This document shows, piece by piece, positions 1 through 9,472 of a stretch of 64,000 bases of DNA. This DNA is from Scatomorpha sp040765295 (GTDB lineage Bacteria > Bacillota > Clostridia > Oscillospirales > Oscillospiraceae): contig JAXGSB010000001.1 of assembly GCA_040765295.1 (NCBI GenBank), positions 992,001 through 1,056,000 of the forward strand. The letters are read 5' to 3'. The notes under the pieces were generated by a model, which was not told where the DNA came from, searched no databases, and worked only from the letters and a program-made list of their open reading frames with translations. Positions within the stretch are counted from its first letter, which is position 1; every line of letters begins with the position of its first letter. Made by a program: the position numbers and the translations under genes.

Positions 1-608
1 AAAAATCGTGGAAAGACTTTCTCTCCGAGTTTTATCAGGAGTTTTCAGAGGATCTTAAAAACGCCGAAAATATTCCGAGAATTAAAATTCCCGAAGAAGT
101 TACAGAAGAAGTCTGTCCCAAGTGCGGAAAGAATCTTGTAATCAAATTTGGAAGATTCGGGCGCTTTTTGGCCTGTCCGGGGTTCCCCGACTGTGATTTC
201 ACTATGCCATTGATTGAAACCATGCCCGGCTCTTGTCCGAAATGCGGAGGCAGAATACTCAAGAGAAAGTCGAAAAAAGGTTACACGTTTTATTCCTGTG
301 AAAACGGATCAAAACGCAAGGAGGGGAGCGAGAACTCCGATGAGTTTGTGCCTGAGTGTGATTTTATAACTTGGGACGTGCCCACGGAGGACAACTGCCC
401 CGAATGCGGCTGGACCATGTTCAAAAAGTCGGGCAGAGGAGCTAAGAAGAGCTTCTGTATGAATCTGGAATGCAGCCTTTTTGTACCTGAGGAAAAGAGG
501 GGCGGCTATTATAAAAAAACAAGCAAAAGCGCTAAAACAAAAGCTGCTGCAAGTGACGATAAGAAGACAGTGAAAAAGACAGCAAAGAATACAAAAGGAA
601 GTAAATGA
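1..608 (+). CDS. topA: DNA topoisomerase I, C-terminal part (5' truncated by window edge)
   Basis: The reading frame is open from base 3 to the TGA at 606-608, giving about 201 residues. Only the carboxy-terminal end of this type IA topoisomerase is present; the catalytic tyrosine domain lies outside the window. Visible are the end of the core (W..FL..FY..F pattern) and then three C4-type zinc ribbons: CPKCGK with LACPGFPDC, CPKCGG, and CPECGW with a CMNLEC pair. A lysine/alanine-rich tail of about 30 residues follows, as in many Firmicutes TopA proteins. The zinc ribbons bind single-stranded DNA during relaxation of negative supercoils. The stop overlaps the trmFO start (ATGA), so the two are translationally coupled. 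Confidence 0.95.
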   Translation, partial: KSWKDFLSEFYQEFSEDLKNAENIPRIKIPEEVTEEVCPKCGKNLVIKFGRFGRFLACPGFPDCDFTMPLIETMPGSCPKCGGRILKRKSKKGYTFYSCENGSKRKEGSENSDEFVPECDFITWDVPTEDNCPECGWTMFKKSGRGAKKSFCMNLECSLFVPEEKRGGYYKKTSKSAKTKAAASDDKKTVKKTAKNTKGSK

Positions 609-1930
609 GGCAGAAAGTAAAAGTTATAGGAGCAGGCTTGGCAGGCTGTGAATGTGCCTGGCAGCTTGCCAAAAGAAATATCGAGGTAGAGCTCTTTGAA
701 ATGAAACCTGATAAGATGAGTCCTGCGCATAATTTGGAGAGCTTTGCGGAACTCGTGTGCTCAAATTCATTTAGAAGCGATGAGCTCGGCAACGCTGTAG
801 GACTCTTGAAGGCAGAGCTCAGAGTTTTGGATTCTCTGATTATGGAGGCGGCGGACGCCACTAAGGTACCTGCCGGCTCCGCTTTGGCAGTGGATAGGGA
901 GGGCTTTTCGGAGTATGTTACCGAGAAGATCAAAAGTTCTCCGAATATTAAGATAATTCATGAAGAGGTAAAGTGCATACCCGACGGCAGAGTTGTTATT
1001 GCAGCTGGCCCCTTGGTCAGCGAAGCTCTTGCTAAAGAGATTAAAGACTGCACCGGCGACACAGGGCTTTTTTTCTTTGATGCCGTAGCGCCGCTTGTGA
1101 GCTTTGAAAGCATAGATATGGAGAACGCCTATTTTGCCTCGAGATATGACAAAGGCAGCCCCGACTACATCAACTGTCCGCTGAACAAAGAGGAGTTTCT
1201 GTCTTTTCATAACGAGCTTTTAAATGCCGAGATGGCGGAGCTTAGAGATTTCGAAGACAGCGCGGTGTTCGAGGGCTGTATGCCCATTGAGAGTCTGGCT
1301 AAAAGGGGAGAAGATACAATGCGCTTCGGGCCTCTGAAACCGGTCGGTCTCACAAATCCAAAAACAGGAAAGCAGGACTACGCCGTAATTCAGCTTCGCA
1401 GGGACAACAGTGAGGGAAGCATATACAACATGGTGGGCTTTCAAACTCATCTCAAGTTTAACGAACAGAAAAGAGTTTTCAGCATGATACCTGCCCTTAA
1501 GAATGCGGATTTTTTGAGATACGGCCGTATGCACAGAAACACCTATATAAACTCTCCCGGACTTTTGGATGCGCAGTACAGACTGAAAAAGAATAAAAGT
1601 ATAAGCTTTGCCGGCCAAATAAGCGGAGTTGAGGGATATGTCGAATCCACGGCCTCGGGAATGCTGGCAGGTCTTTCAATCTGCGCCGAAATTTTAGGTG
1701 AAGAGGAGATAAACTTCCCGCGGAAGACGGCAATAGGTGCTTTGGCGTCTTATATCTCGAACGAGAGTATCGTCAATTTCCAACCCATGAATATAAACTT
1801 CGGAATTATAGAGAGTTTGGACTATAGAGTTAAGGGAAAAAGAGAGAAGAACTTAGCTGTTTCCCGAAGGGCTCTCGAATGTATAGATGAAATCAAAGAA
1901 AGGAAGATTTTCAGTGAAAATTGTTCTTGA
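605..1930 (+). CDS. trmFO: Methylenetetrahydrofolate-tRNA-(uracil-5-)-methyltransferase TrmFO
   Basis: 441 residues, the usual family length. The N-terminus carries the FAD-binding dinucleotide motif GAGLAGCE, followed by the FEMKP segment typical of TrmFO/Gid. Further on are CSNSFRSDE and, near residue 340, the FAGQISGVEGYVES stretch characteristic of the family. The enzyme forms 5-methyluridine at tRNA position 54, using methylenetetrahydrofolate as carbon donor and FAD as reductant. It starts on the ATG overlapping the topA stop; the topA-trmFO pair is a common Firmicutes arrangement. The last 17 bases overlap the start of plsX. Confidence 0.96.
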   Translation: MRQKVKVIGAGLAGCECAWQLAKRNIEVELFEMKPDKMSPAHNLESFAELVCSNSFRSDELGNAVGLLKAELRVLDSLIMEAADATKVPAGSALAVDREGFSEYVTEKIKSSPNIKIIHEEVKCIPDGRVVIAAGPLVSEALAKEIKDCTGDTGLFFFDAVAPLVSFESIDMENAYFASRYDKGSPDYINCPLNKEEFLSFHNELLNAEMAELRDFEDSAVFEGCMPIESLAKRGEDTMRFGPLKPVGLTNPKTGKQDYAVIQLRRDNSEGSIYNMVGFQTHLKFNEQKRVFSMIPALKNADFLRYGRMHRNTYINSPGLLDAQYRLKKNKSISFAGQISGVEGYVESTASGMLAGLSICAEILGEEEINFPRKTAIGALASYISNESIVNFQPMNINFGIIESLDYRVKGKREKNLAVSRRALECIDEIKERKIFSENCS

Positions 1931-2909
1931 TGCAATGGGAGGAGACAAGGCTCCCATTGCCGCGGTTGAAGCTGCAATTTTGGCATCCCAGATTGAGGGT
2001 GTGGAAATATTGCTTGTGGGAAAAGAGGACGAGATTAAGCCTCTTTTGGGCGATAATACGAAGATAGAACTGATAAACGCCACAGATAAAGTCGAGATGG
2101 ATGATGACCCCAGTACGGTTTTGAGAGATAAAAAAGATTCTTCTATGGCTGTCGGTCTCAGACTTTTGCGTGATGAAAAGGCAGATGCTATGGTTTCGGC
2201 GGGGAGCACCGGCGCACTTTTATCCGGCGCTACACTCATTGCGAAGCGCATAAGAGGAATAAGACGGGCGGCTTTGGCTCCGGTTTTGCCAAACTTCGGA
2301 AGGGGCACCGTACTTATAGACTGCGGCGCCAATGTCGAGTGCACTCCGGAATATCTTCTGCAGTTTTCATACATGGGCAGCTTTTACTCAGAAAGGTTTT
2401 TGGGTATAGAAAAACCTAGAGTGGGACTTTTGTCGAACGGCACAGAGGAGAGCAAGGGAGCTTCCCTGCAGAAAGAAACCTATGCTCTTTTAAAAACTGC
2501 AAGCGAAAACGGAAGAATCAATTTTATCGGCAATGTTGAGGGAAGCGATGTATTCAGCGGCAATGTGGATGTCGTTGTGACAGACGGCTTCACCGGAAAT
2601 ATTTTGCTCAAAACCTGCGAGGGATTGGCGAAGTTCATATTTGGAAACTTAAAGCTGAGCCTTAAAAAGAATCTTAAAACGATGATTTCGGCTCTGCTCA
2701 TCAAAAAGGATTTGAAGGAAATGGCTTCGAAGCTCGACTCCAACAGTGTGGGAGGTACTCCGCTGCTCGGCATCTCAAAGCCGGTGATAAAGGCGCACGG
2801 TTCATCAAATGCGGAAGCTCTCCTCAATGCTGTAAAGCAGGCCAAGTCAGTTTATGAGAGCAGAATAATAGAAGAGATCGAGAGCAATATAGAGCTTATG
2901 AGGCTTTGA
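1914..2909 (+). CDS. plsX: Phosphate acyltransferase PlsX
   Basis: About 331 residues, normal for PlsX, which makes acyl-phosphate from acyl-ACP as the first step of phospholipid synthesis. The start is placed at GTG 1914 because VKIVLDAMGGDKAP is the canonical PlsX amino terminus and AAAGGAAG lies 8 bases upstream. An in-frame ATG at 1887 would add nine residues not found in the family. Other PlsX signatures are SAGSTGAL near residue 105 and DGFTGNI near 225. It overlaps trmFO and is followed two bases later by rnc. The acyl carrier protein gene that often sits between plsX and rnc is absent. Confidence 0.95.
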   Translation: MKIVLDAMGGDKAPIAAVEAAILASQIEGVEILLVGKEDEIKPLLGDNTKIELINATDKVEMDDDPSTVLRDKKDSSMAVGLRLLRDEKADAMVSAGSTGALLSGATLIAKRIRGIRRAALAPVLPNFGRGTVLIDCGANVECTPEYLLQFSYMGSFYSERFLGIEKPRVGLLSNGTEESKGASLQKETYALLKTASENGRINFIGNVEGSDVFSGNVDVVVTDGFTGNILLKTCEGLAKFIFGNLKLSLKKNLKTMISALLIKKDLKEMASKLDSNSVGGTPLLGISKPVIKAHGSSNAEALLNAVKQAKSVYESRIIEEIESNIELMRL

Positions 2910-2910
2910 A

Positions 2911-3609
2911 GTGAAAGAACGGGAGATAATCAAATTAGAAACTGAACTTGGGTATAAGTTTAAACAAAGGGAACTTCTTATGAGGGCCCTTACCCACAGC
3001 TCATTTGCCAACCAAGAGAGAGAATTGGGGCTTGAGAGCAACGAGCGGCAGGAGTTTTTAGGCGACTCCCTCTTGGGGGCCATAGTTGCCGAACATCTTT
3101 TTTTAAACTTTAAAACTCTCTCCGAGGGGAAAATGTCGAAGCTCAAAGCCTCTCTTGTCTGCGAGGATGCTCTAAACGAGATTGCCAAAGAGTTGGGAAT
3201 AGGCAAGTATCTTCTTTTGGGAAAGGGTGAAGAAAAAAACGGCGGCAGAAATCGAAAATCCAATTTGGCAGACAGCATTGAGGCAATTATTGCCGCCATC
3301 TACCTCGACGGAGGCATAGAGCCGGCCAAGGTTTTCGTAGGCAAGTTTGTTTTGAGCGGAGTAAAGGCCCAGGATGCGCTGAGAGCCGAAAGTTCCGACT
3401 ATAAGACCAGCTTGCAAGAGCTCATACAGAAAACCGAGAACGAATATCCTCAATACGAGCTCATCTCGGAAAGCGGACCCGATCATCAGAAAGTATTTGT
3501 TGCGGCGGTGTTTTTCAAAGGTAAAGAGCTTGGTCGCGGCAGAGGCAAAAGCAAGAAAGAGGCTGAACAGGAAGCTGCCAAGCAGGCAATAGAGAGGCAG
3601 ATTTTTTGA
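2911..3609 (+). CDS. rnc: Ribonuclease III
   Basis: 232 residues starting at GTG 2911, two bases after the plsX stop. The N-terminal nuclease domain has the signature NERQEFLGDSLLG near residue 45, with metal-binding Glu and Asp, and a second acidic site DSIEAIIAAIYLDGG near 120. The C-terminal double-stranded-RNA-binding domain runs from about residue 160 (DYKTSLQELIQ) to GRGKSKKEAEQEAA. It cleaves double-stranded RNA in rRNA and mRNA processing. The stop overlaps the TTG start of the next gene, continuing the chain of coupled genes towards smc. Confidence 0.96.
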   Translation: MKEREIIKLETELGYKFKQRELLMRALTHSSFANQERELGLESNERQEFLGDSLLGAIVAEHLFLNFKTLSEGKMSKLKASLVCEDALNEIAKELGIGKYLLLGKGEEKNGGRNRKSNLADSIEAIIAAIYLDGGIEPAKVFVGKFVLSGVKAQDALRAESSDYKTSLQELIQKTENEYPQYELISESGPDHQKVFVAAVFFKGKELGRGRGKSKKEAEQEAAKQAIERQIF

Positions 3610-4619
3610 GCGCAAAGAAAGATATAATCCCTGTATTTGTACCTCACATAGGCTGCAAAGAGCTGTGTGTGTTCTGTAATCAAAGAAAGATATCGGGCAG
3701 TCAAAAACCATATGATAGGGATGACATACTCCGCCTACTCGACAATACAGTGTTTGAAGAAGGCAGAGAATACGAACTCGCCTTTTATGGGGGGAGCTTT
3801 ACGGCCATACCTTTGCCTCAGCAGATTGAGCTTTTGCATGCTGTTCGGAAACATATAGACAAAGGGCTCATATCTTTCATAAGGATTTCTACAAGGCCCG
3901 ATGCAATAAATGAGGAAAAACTGAAAATACTCAAAGACTACTCTGTCAAAACGATTGAGCTGGGAGCCCAGTCGATGAACGACAGAGTCCTCTCTTTATC
4001 AGGCAGGGGACACAGCGCCGAAGCGGTTAAAATAAGCTCGGAGCTTATAAAAAAACAAGGATTCAAGCTTGGCTTGCAGATGATGACCGGTTTGCCCGGA
4101 TCAAATGATGCGACCGACATAGAAACAGCAAAGAAGATTGCGAGCCTGGAGCCCGACTTTGTGAGAATTTATCCCACGGTTGTTGTAAAGGGAACAGCGC
4201 TTGAACAGATGCTGAAAGAAGGAAACTACAAAGAACACAGCGTAGAGGATGCAGTGCGAGTTTGTGCCGAAATTATACCCGTTTTTGAAAAGAAGGGCAT
4301 TAAAATCATACGCTTGGGTTTGAATCCTACAGAAGATTTGGGCGAAAACTTTGTTATCGGAGGGGCATATCATCCGGCGTTAGGAGAACTGGCAAACTCC
4401 AGACTCATGTTGAATATAGTTAAAGATATGCTGAATAAAGTGATTTTAGAAAAAGATAAAACATTGAAGATATATGTGAATCCAAAGCTGATCTCTCAGC
4501 TTATAGGCCAGAGAAGAGCGAATATAGTATGTTTGAAAAAAGAGTATCAAATAAAAGAGATCAAAGTAATCCCAAAGAAAGAGCTCAAAGGCAGAGATAT
4601 TGAATTTGCATTTGTATAA
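3606..4619 (+). CDS. Radical SAM protein, Elp3-like, of the rnc-smc neighbourhood
   Basis: 337 residues. The start is TTG 3606, overlapping the rnc stop, with GAGAGG about 10 bases upstream. Near residue 18 is CKELCVFC, a CX3CX2C cluster-binding motif, followed by FYGGSFTAIP and later GLQMMTGLPGSND, features of the Elp3/HemN-like radical SAM barrel. The family is often found between rnc and smc in Clostridia and has no firmly assigned substrate; tRNA modification is a plausible guess from Elp3 resemblance only. There is no N-terminal extension and no obvious GNAT domain, so it is not a complete Elp3. Confidence 0.85.
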   Translation: MSAKKDIIPVFVPHIGCKELCVFCNQRKISGSQKPYDRDDILRLLDNTVFEEGREYELAFYGGSFTAIPLPQQIELLHAVRKHIDKGLISFIRISTRPDAINEEKLKILKDYSVKTIELGAQSMNDRVLSLSGRGHSAEAVKISSELIKKQGFKLGLQMMTGLPGSNDATDIETAKKIASLEPDFVRIYPTVVVKGTALEQMLKEGNYKEHSVEDAVRVCAEIIPVFEKKGIKIIRLGLNPTEDLGENFVIGGAYHPALGELANSRLMLNIVKDMLNKVILEKDKTLKIYVNPKLISQLIGQRRANIVCLKKEYQIKEIKVIPKKELKGRDIEFAFV

Positions 4620-4634
4620 AAATAATTATATAAT
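4606..4634 (+). promoter_or_regulatory. Putative sigma-A promoter for smc
   Basis: TTGCAT at 4606-4611 and a perfect TATAAT at 4629-4634 are separated by 17 bases, inside the end of the radical SAM gene and the short gap before smc. This could give smc-ftsY-rdgB and following genes their own transcript. It is a consensus match only. Confidence 0.5.
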
Positions 4635-4669
4635 TTTTCGTTAAAGAAGATTAATCAGGAGTATTTAAC

Positions 4670-7600
4670 TTGTATTTAAAGGCTTTAGAAATATACGGGT
4701 TCAAGTCATTCCCCGACAGAACAAGGCTTGTATTTGAAAAAGAGATAACAGCTATAGTCGGACCTAACGGGTCGGGCAAGTCGAATATATCCGATGCCTT
4801 ACTTTGGGTAATGGGAGAGCAGAGCACAAAAAATCTGCGAGGCTCGAAGATGCAGGACGTCATCTTCGGCGGAAGCGGCGAAAGACCGGCAATGGGATAT
4901 GCCGAGGTAAAGCTTTTTCTCAACAACAGCGACAAGCTTTTTGATGCCGATTCAGACGAACTTGTCATATCCAGAAAGTACTATAGAAGCGGAGAGAGCG
5001 AGTATAGGATCAATAATAAGCTTGTAAGGCTCAAGGACTTAAGCGCGATACTTATGAATACCGGGCTCGGCAAGTTCGGCTATTCAATCATAGGCCAGGG
5101 AAGAATTGCCGAAATAATAAACGGCAAGAGTTCAGCCAGGAGGGACATTCTGGAAGAGGCTGCCGGTATCTCAAAGTTTAGAATCCGAAAGGAAGAGGCT
5201 GACAGAAGACTTGAAAAAACCGAATTTAATCTTCTGAGAATTAACGACAAGATAGATGAGTTGAGTCTCAGAGTAGAGCCGCTCAGAATCCAGTCGGAGC
5301 AGGCAAAAAAATTCTTAAAGCTTAGGGATGAGCTGAGAGAGGAAGAGATTAGCCTATGGCTGTTTCAAATTAATAAACTTCGCTCCGAATCAAAGGAATT
5401 TTTGAATGATTACGAGAGCTCTATAAAGAATCTCGAAGCAGAAGAGGCTGTTTTAAACTCCGTATTCCAAAGAGGTGAGTTTCTGAGCGAGAGAATGAGC
5501 GAGCAGGATATCGAAACCGAGAAAATGCGTCAAATTCTAAGTGAGCTAATAGCAAAAAGATCCGAGATAGAGTCACAGATAGCTGTTATAAAAACACAGA
5601 TAATCAATATCGAGGAGAGCATAAAAAGCACAGAGCTCGAGCAGGACAAGGGAAACGAGAGAGAAAAAGAGCTTGGGTCAATGCTTTTGGAACAGGAAAG
5701 CCAAAAAAAAGCTGCTAAGGAGCGCATGGAAGAGCTTACAGAGGAGCTGAAAGCTGCGGAAAATGTGATAAGCGGCTTTAGGCTTAAATTTCAAAATCGT
5801 GAAAGTGTTTTTACCGAGCTCAATTCTACACTCACCGGAAAAGTTATAGAACTTGGAGATGTTGATTCCAGAATAAGTCTTTTAAATGAAATGAAGCGGG
5901 ATTACGAGGGCTTCAGCTATGCCGTAAAGTATCTTATGAAGCAGAGAAGCAGAGGGATACTCAAGGGGATTGAGGGTACGGTTGCGGAGCTCATATCCGT
6001 AGATTCCGAGCTCAGCCTCGCTGTCGAAATTGCTCTCGGTTCGGCGATGGGAAATATTGTCTGCGAGCGGCAGAAAGACGCAAAGGCTGCAATCGAGCTT
6101 TTGAAACGGGAAAAGGCAGGCAGAGCCACTTTCCTGCCGATGGACAAGATAAGCTCCAGGAAGGAAAACAGCACTCTCCAGGAGCAGGGCGGGCTCTTGG
6201 GCTTGGCTTCCGATTTGATTCAGTATGACGAAAAGTATAGAAACATTATAGAAAATCTGCTCGGAAGAACATACATAACTGAAACCCTTCAAGATGCGAT
6301 AGATATTTCTAACAGGAGCGGCGACAGGTACAGATTTGTAAGCCTTGACGGACAGCTTGTCAATGTCGGAGGCTCCATGACGGGCGGCAGCGTTTCCAAG
6401 TCTGTAGGAATACTTTCCCGACAGGCAGAGTTGGATGAGCTCAGCGGAAAGAGAGGACGGCTTGCCAAGGAGAGAGACGATATTCAGGAAAAACTGAATG
6501 GGGCCGATGCAGAGCTAAAGAGAATCCGCTTCTCGATGGAGAGCAGTGCAGAGCAACTTCAGGAGCTTAGAAAAGAAGAAGAGGCTCTTTTAAGCAGACT
6601 CAAGGTTCTCGAGGGCTCAACAAGGCAACTCAATACGCTTTGGGAGAGTCTAAGCCGGGACAGCGAAGTGAAAAACAGGGCCATAGCTCAGCTCAGAAGC
6701 AGTAAAAGCGACTTTGAGAAAAGTGTTTTGAGCAAGGAAAAAGAGCTGGGTGCTCTAAACGATGAAATTACAAGTCAGAAGAACAAAATCTCGGAATCAC
6801 AAACTTCCAGATTAAAAATAGAGGCGGAGAAGAGAAAGGCCGACAAACTCATTCAGGAGAAAAACAGCGATATTCTCAACATGCAGAGGCTTGTCGCCAG
6901 GCTGGAACAAAAGAAGAACAGCATCGAGTATGAAGAAAACAACCTCATTTCCAAGTTGTGGGACAGTTACGAGCTCAGCTTCAATGAGGCACAGAGAGTC
7001 TCCAAGGAGATTACAAGTATAAACGCTTCCAGCAGGCTTATATCGGGGATAAAAACAGAGATTTCCAAGCTTGGAAATCCCAATATAGGGGCTATTGAGG
7101 AATTCGAAAAAGTAAACGAGCGCTATAGCTTCCTCACAAAGCAAAGAGACGATATTTTTAAAGCGAAGAGAGATATAAACGCCCTTATTGAAGAGATAGT
7201 CACCGAGATGACAGAGATATTCTCCAGAGAATTCGGCTCCATAAAAAAACGATTTTCCGAAATTTTTGTCGAACTTTTTGGAGGAGGAAGCGCCAGTCTC
7301 GTGCTTTTGGATGAGGACAGAATACTTGACTCCGATATAGAAATAATGGTGCAGCCGCCCGGAAAGCGAATTTCAAATATAAATCTACTTTCTGGAGGAG
7401 AGATGGCATTAGTGGCGATAGCGCTGTATTTTGCCATCATATCCGTAAGACCTACTCCGTTTTGTGTCATGGATGAGATAGATGCTACTCTCGACGAGAC
7501 GAATGCGATTCGTTTTGCCGAATACTTGAGAAAGCTTTCCGACAAAACGCAGTTTATCCTGATAACACATAAGAGGAATACTATGGAACAGGCGGATTAT

Positions 7601-7696
7601 CTCTACGGGGTAACAATGCAGAGAAACGGCATTTCAAATATTCTCTCGCTGGATATTGAGGAAGCTGAGAGAGAGCTTCTTAAGGAGAAAAAGTGA
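4670..7696 (+). CDS. smc: Chromosome segregation protein SMC (short-armed)
   Basis: 1008 residues from TTG 4670 with AGGAG 8 bases upstream. The N-terminal head has Walker A GPNGSGKSN at residues 31-39. A coiled coil runs from about 170 to 420, the hinge from about 425 to 580 (with GGSMTGGS), and a second coiled coil follows to about 850. The C-terminal head has signature LLSGGEMALVAIAL near 905 and Walker B FCVMDEIDATLDETN near 930. It forms the condensin ring with ScpA/ScpB, neither of which is in this window. It is shorter than the usual bacterial SMC of about 1180 residues, and the missing length is in the coiled-coil arms. The stop overlaps ftsY. Confidence 0.96.
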   Translation: MYLKALEIYGFKSFPDRTRLVFEKEITAIVGPNGSGKSNISDALLWVMGEQSTKNLRGSKMQDVIFGGSGERPAMGYAEVKLFLNNSDKLFDADSDELVISRKYYRSGESEYRINNKLVRLKDLSAILMNTGLGKFGYSIIGQGRIAEIINGKSSARRDILEEAAGISKFRIRKEEADRRLEKTEFNLLRINDKIDELSLRVEPLRIQSEQAKKFLKLRDELREEEISLWLFQINKLRSESKEFLNDYESSIKNLEAEEAVLNSVFQRGEFLSERMSEQDIETEKMRQILSELIAKRSEIESQIAVIKTQIINIEESIKSTELEQDKGNEREKELGSMLLEQESQKKAAKERMEELTEELKAAENVISGFRLKFQNRESVFTELNSTLTGKVIELGDVDSRISLLNEMKRDYEGFSYAVKYLMKQRSRGILKGIEGTVAELISVDSELSLAVEIALGSAMGNIVCERQKDAKAAIELLKREKAGRATFLPMDKISSRKENSTLQEQGGLLGLASDLIQYDEKYRNIIENLLGRTYITETLQDAIDISNRSGDRYRFVSLDGQLVNVGGSMTGGSVSKSVGILSRQAELDELSGKRGRLAKERDDIQEKLNGADAELKRIRFSMESSAEQLQELRKEEEALLSRLKVLEGSTRQLNTLWESLSRDSEVKNRAIAQLRSSKSDFEKSVLSKEKELGALNDEITSQKNKISESQTSRLKIEAEKRKADKLIQEKNSDILNMQRLVARLEQKKNSIEYEENNLISKLWDSYELSFNEAQRVSKEITSINASSRLISGIKTEISKLGNPNIGAIEEFEKVNERYSFLTKQRDDIFKAKRDINALIEEIVTEMTEIFSREFGSIKKRFSEIFVELFGGGSASLVLLDEDRILDSDIEIMVQPPGKRISNINLLSGGEMALVAIALYFAIISVRPTPFCVMDEIDATLDETNAIRFAEYLRKLSDKTQFILITHKRNTMEQADYLYGVTMQRNGISNILSLDIEEAERELLKEKK

Positions 7697-8592
7697 TGGC
7701 ATTTTTTAATAAAATAAAGGAAGGACTCGAAAAAACAAGACGCTCAATGCGCAGCATACTTGTGGAGTTCACGGGAGAACATGAGGAGTTTTACGAGGAG
7801 CTTGAAGAGGCACTGATAATGGCGGATACCGGCGGAGAGACCAGCTTTAAGATCGTAAGCAGACTCAGAGACAGGGTGAGAGAAGAAAACCTCCTTGGTG
7901 AAGAGGAGATTAAAGAGTGTTTGGCCCTTGTTCTTTCCGAGCTTCTCGACAGTCCCGGCACGGAATTTAACATAAGCTCTGCGCCCGCAGTTATTCTGAT
8001 AGTTGGCGTAAACGGAGTCGGCAAGACCACAACTATAGGAAAACTCGGGGCGAAATTTACTTCCGAAGGGAAAAAGGTAATAATGGCTGCGGCTGACACA
8101 TTCAGAGCCGCAGCTGCTGACCAGCTTACGCTTTGGGCAAAGAGGGCGAACTGCGATATAGTCAAGCACGGTGAGGGGGCCGATCCTGCCGCCGTAGTAT
8201 TTGATGCTATAAGCTCTGCCAAGGCCAAGAGGGCCGACATACTCATCATTGATACCGCGGGCAGACTCCACAATAAAGTCAACCTCATGAACGAGCTTGC
8301 AAAAATACGAAAAATACTTGTAAGAGAGCTGCCGGAGAGCTCAATCGAAACTTTAATGGTGGTTGACGCTACGACAGGTCAGAACGGACTGATACAGGCG
8401 ATGCAGTTTAAAGAGTTTGCCGAAATCAGCGGGGTAGTTCTGACAAAACTTGACGGCACAGCTAAGGGCGGAATAGTGTTCGCCATAGCAGATCAAATGA
8501 AGATACCTGTGCGCTTTGTCGGAGTCGGAGAGGGAATCGACGATCTGTTGAAATTTGATTCCTTGGAGTTTTCGAGGGCGCTCATATCATGA
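7696..8592 (+). CDS. ftsY: Signal recognition particle receptor FtsY
   Basis: About 298 residues, a compact FtsY without the long acidic A domain, as in many Firmicutes. The NG GTPase domain shows G1 GVNGVGKTTTIGKLG near 104, DTFRAAAADQL, G3 DTAGRLHNK, and G4 TKLDGTAKGG near 250. It receives ribosome-SRP complexes at the membrane. The start is taken as ATG 7696, 8 bases behind AAGGAG and overlapping the smc stop; GTG 7693 is the alternative. The stop overlaps the next gene. The order smc-ftsY is conserved in Firmicutes. Confidence 0.95.
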   Translation: MAFFNKIKEGLEKTRRSMRSILVEFTGEHEEFYEELEEALIMADTGGETSFKIVSRLRDRVREENLLGEEEIKECLALVLSELLDSPGTEFNISSAPAVILIVGVNGVGKTTTIGKLGAKFTSEGKKVIMAAADTFRAAAADQLTLWAKRANCDIVKHGEGADPAAVVFDAISSAKAKRADILIIDTAGRLHNKVNLMNELAKIRKILVRELPESSIETLMVVDATTGQNGLIQAMQFKEFAEISGVVLTKLDGTAKGGIVFAIADQMKIPVRFVGVGEGIDDLLKFDSLEFSRALIS

Positions 8593-9179
8593 AAGTTCTC
8601 GTCGCCAGCAACAATGCCGGGAAACTCAGGGAGTTTAAAAAAATTCTGAATTTTAAAAATATAGAAATTTTATGTCCCGAAGACATAGGAATATATTTGG
8701 ATGTTGAGGAGTCAGGCAAGAGCTTTGAGGAAAACGCTTTTATCAAGGCGGAGGCATTTTGTAAGGCCAGCGGCATGATATCAATAGCAGATGACTCAGG
8801 GCTCTGCGTTGAAGCCCTAAACGGAGAACCGGGAGTACAGAGCGCCAGATATACTGGACGTCACTCCGACAGTGATGACGACAGAATCGAATTTCTTCTC
8901 TGTAAACTGAATGGTGAAAAAAACAGAAAGGCGAAATTCGTATCGCATGTCTGTGCTGTTTTCCCCGACGGCAGACGCATAGATGCCGAGGGGGAGCTTT
9001 TTGGACAAATTGGCTTTGAAATGAGGGGCAGCGGCGGATTCGGCTACGACAGTGTTTTCTTGCCTCAAGGCGGGGAGCGAACTCTGGCAGAAATGACCTT
9101 GGATGAGAAAAACTCAATCTCGCATAGAAAAAGGGCTTTAGATAAGCTCAGAAATAAATTAGGAGATGTATATGCTTAA
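8589..9179 (+). CDS. rdgB: XTP/dITP pyrophosphatase (RdgB/HAM1)
   Basis: 196 residues, typical length. The N-terminal SNNAGKLREFKKIL is the HAM1 nucleotide-binding start, with ADDSGLCVEALNGEPGVQSAR near residue 66 and GGFGYDSVFLP near 145, followed by KNSISHRKRAL. The family hydrolyses non-canonical purine triphosphates (XTP, ITP, dITP) to the monophosphate, keeping them out of nucleic acids. It overlaps the ftsY stop by four bases and the following gene by eight. Confidence 0.95.
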   Translation: MKVLVASNNAGKLREFKKILNFKNIEILCPEDIGIYLDVEESGKSFEENAFIKAEAFCKASGMISIADDSGLCVEALNGEPGVQSARYTGRHSDSDDDRIEFLLCKLNGEKNRKAKFVSHVCAVFPDGRRIDAEGELFGQIGFEMRGSGGFGYDSVFLPQGGERTLAEMTLDEKNSISHRKRALDKLRNKLGDVYA

Positions 9180-9462
9180 CAGTAAAGAAAGAGCTCATTT
9201 GCTTTCACTTTCAGCCAAGTTGGAAACTCAAAACACAATAGGCAAAGAGGGCTTTAGTGAGAGCGTTGCTGAAGATATAGGCGATTCACTCAGAGCTCAC
9301 GAGCTTGTAAAGGTAAAAGTTCTCGAAACTGCGCCGACAGGCGTCAGGGAGCTTGGCGAGGAAGCCGCTGATAAGCTCGAGGCGGAGCTTGTTAAGGTTA
9401 TTGGCAAAAAGTTTATTCTGTATAGGAAAAACCCTAAAAATCAGAAAATATTTTTTAAGTAG
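9172..9462 (+). CDS. yhbY: YhbY-family (CRM domain) RNA-binding protein
   Basis: About 96 residues, a single CRM/YhbY domain. It begins LNSKERAHLLSLSAKLE and contains IGKEGFSESV and HELVKVKVL, with the family C-terminus GKKFILYRKNP. YhbY associates with pre-50S ribosomal particles. The start is ATG 9172 because AGGAG at 9161-9165 lies 6 bases before it; ATG 9166 would abut the ribosome binding site. It overlaps the rdgB stop, and the pairing with nadD downstream is usual in Firmicutes. Confidence 0.9.
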   Translation: MLNSKERAHLLSLSAKLETQNTIGKEGFSESVAEDIGDSLRAHELVKVKVLETAPTGVRELGEEAADKLEAELVKVIGKKFILYRKNPKNQKIFFK

Positions 9463-9472
9463 GAAAATCAAC

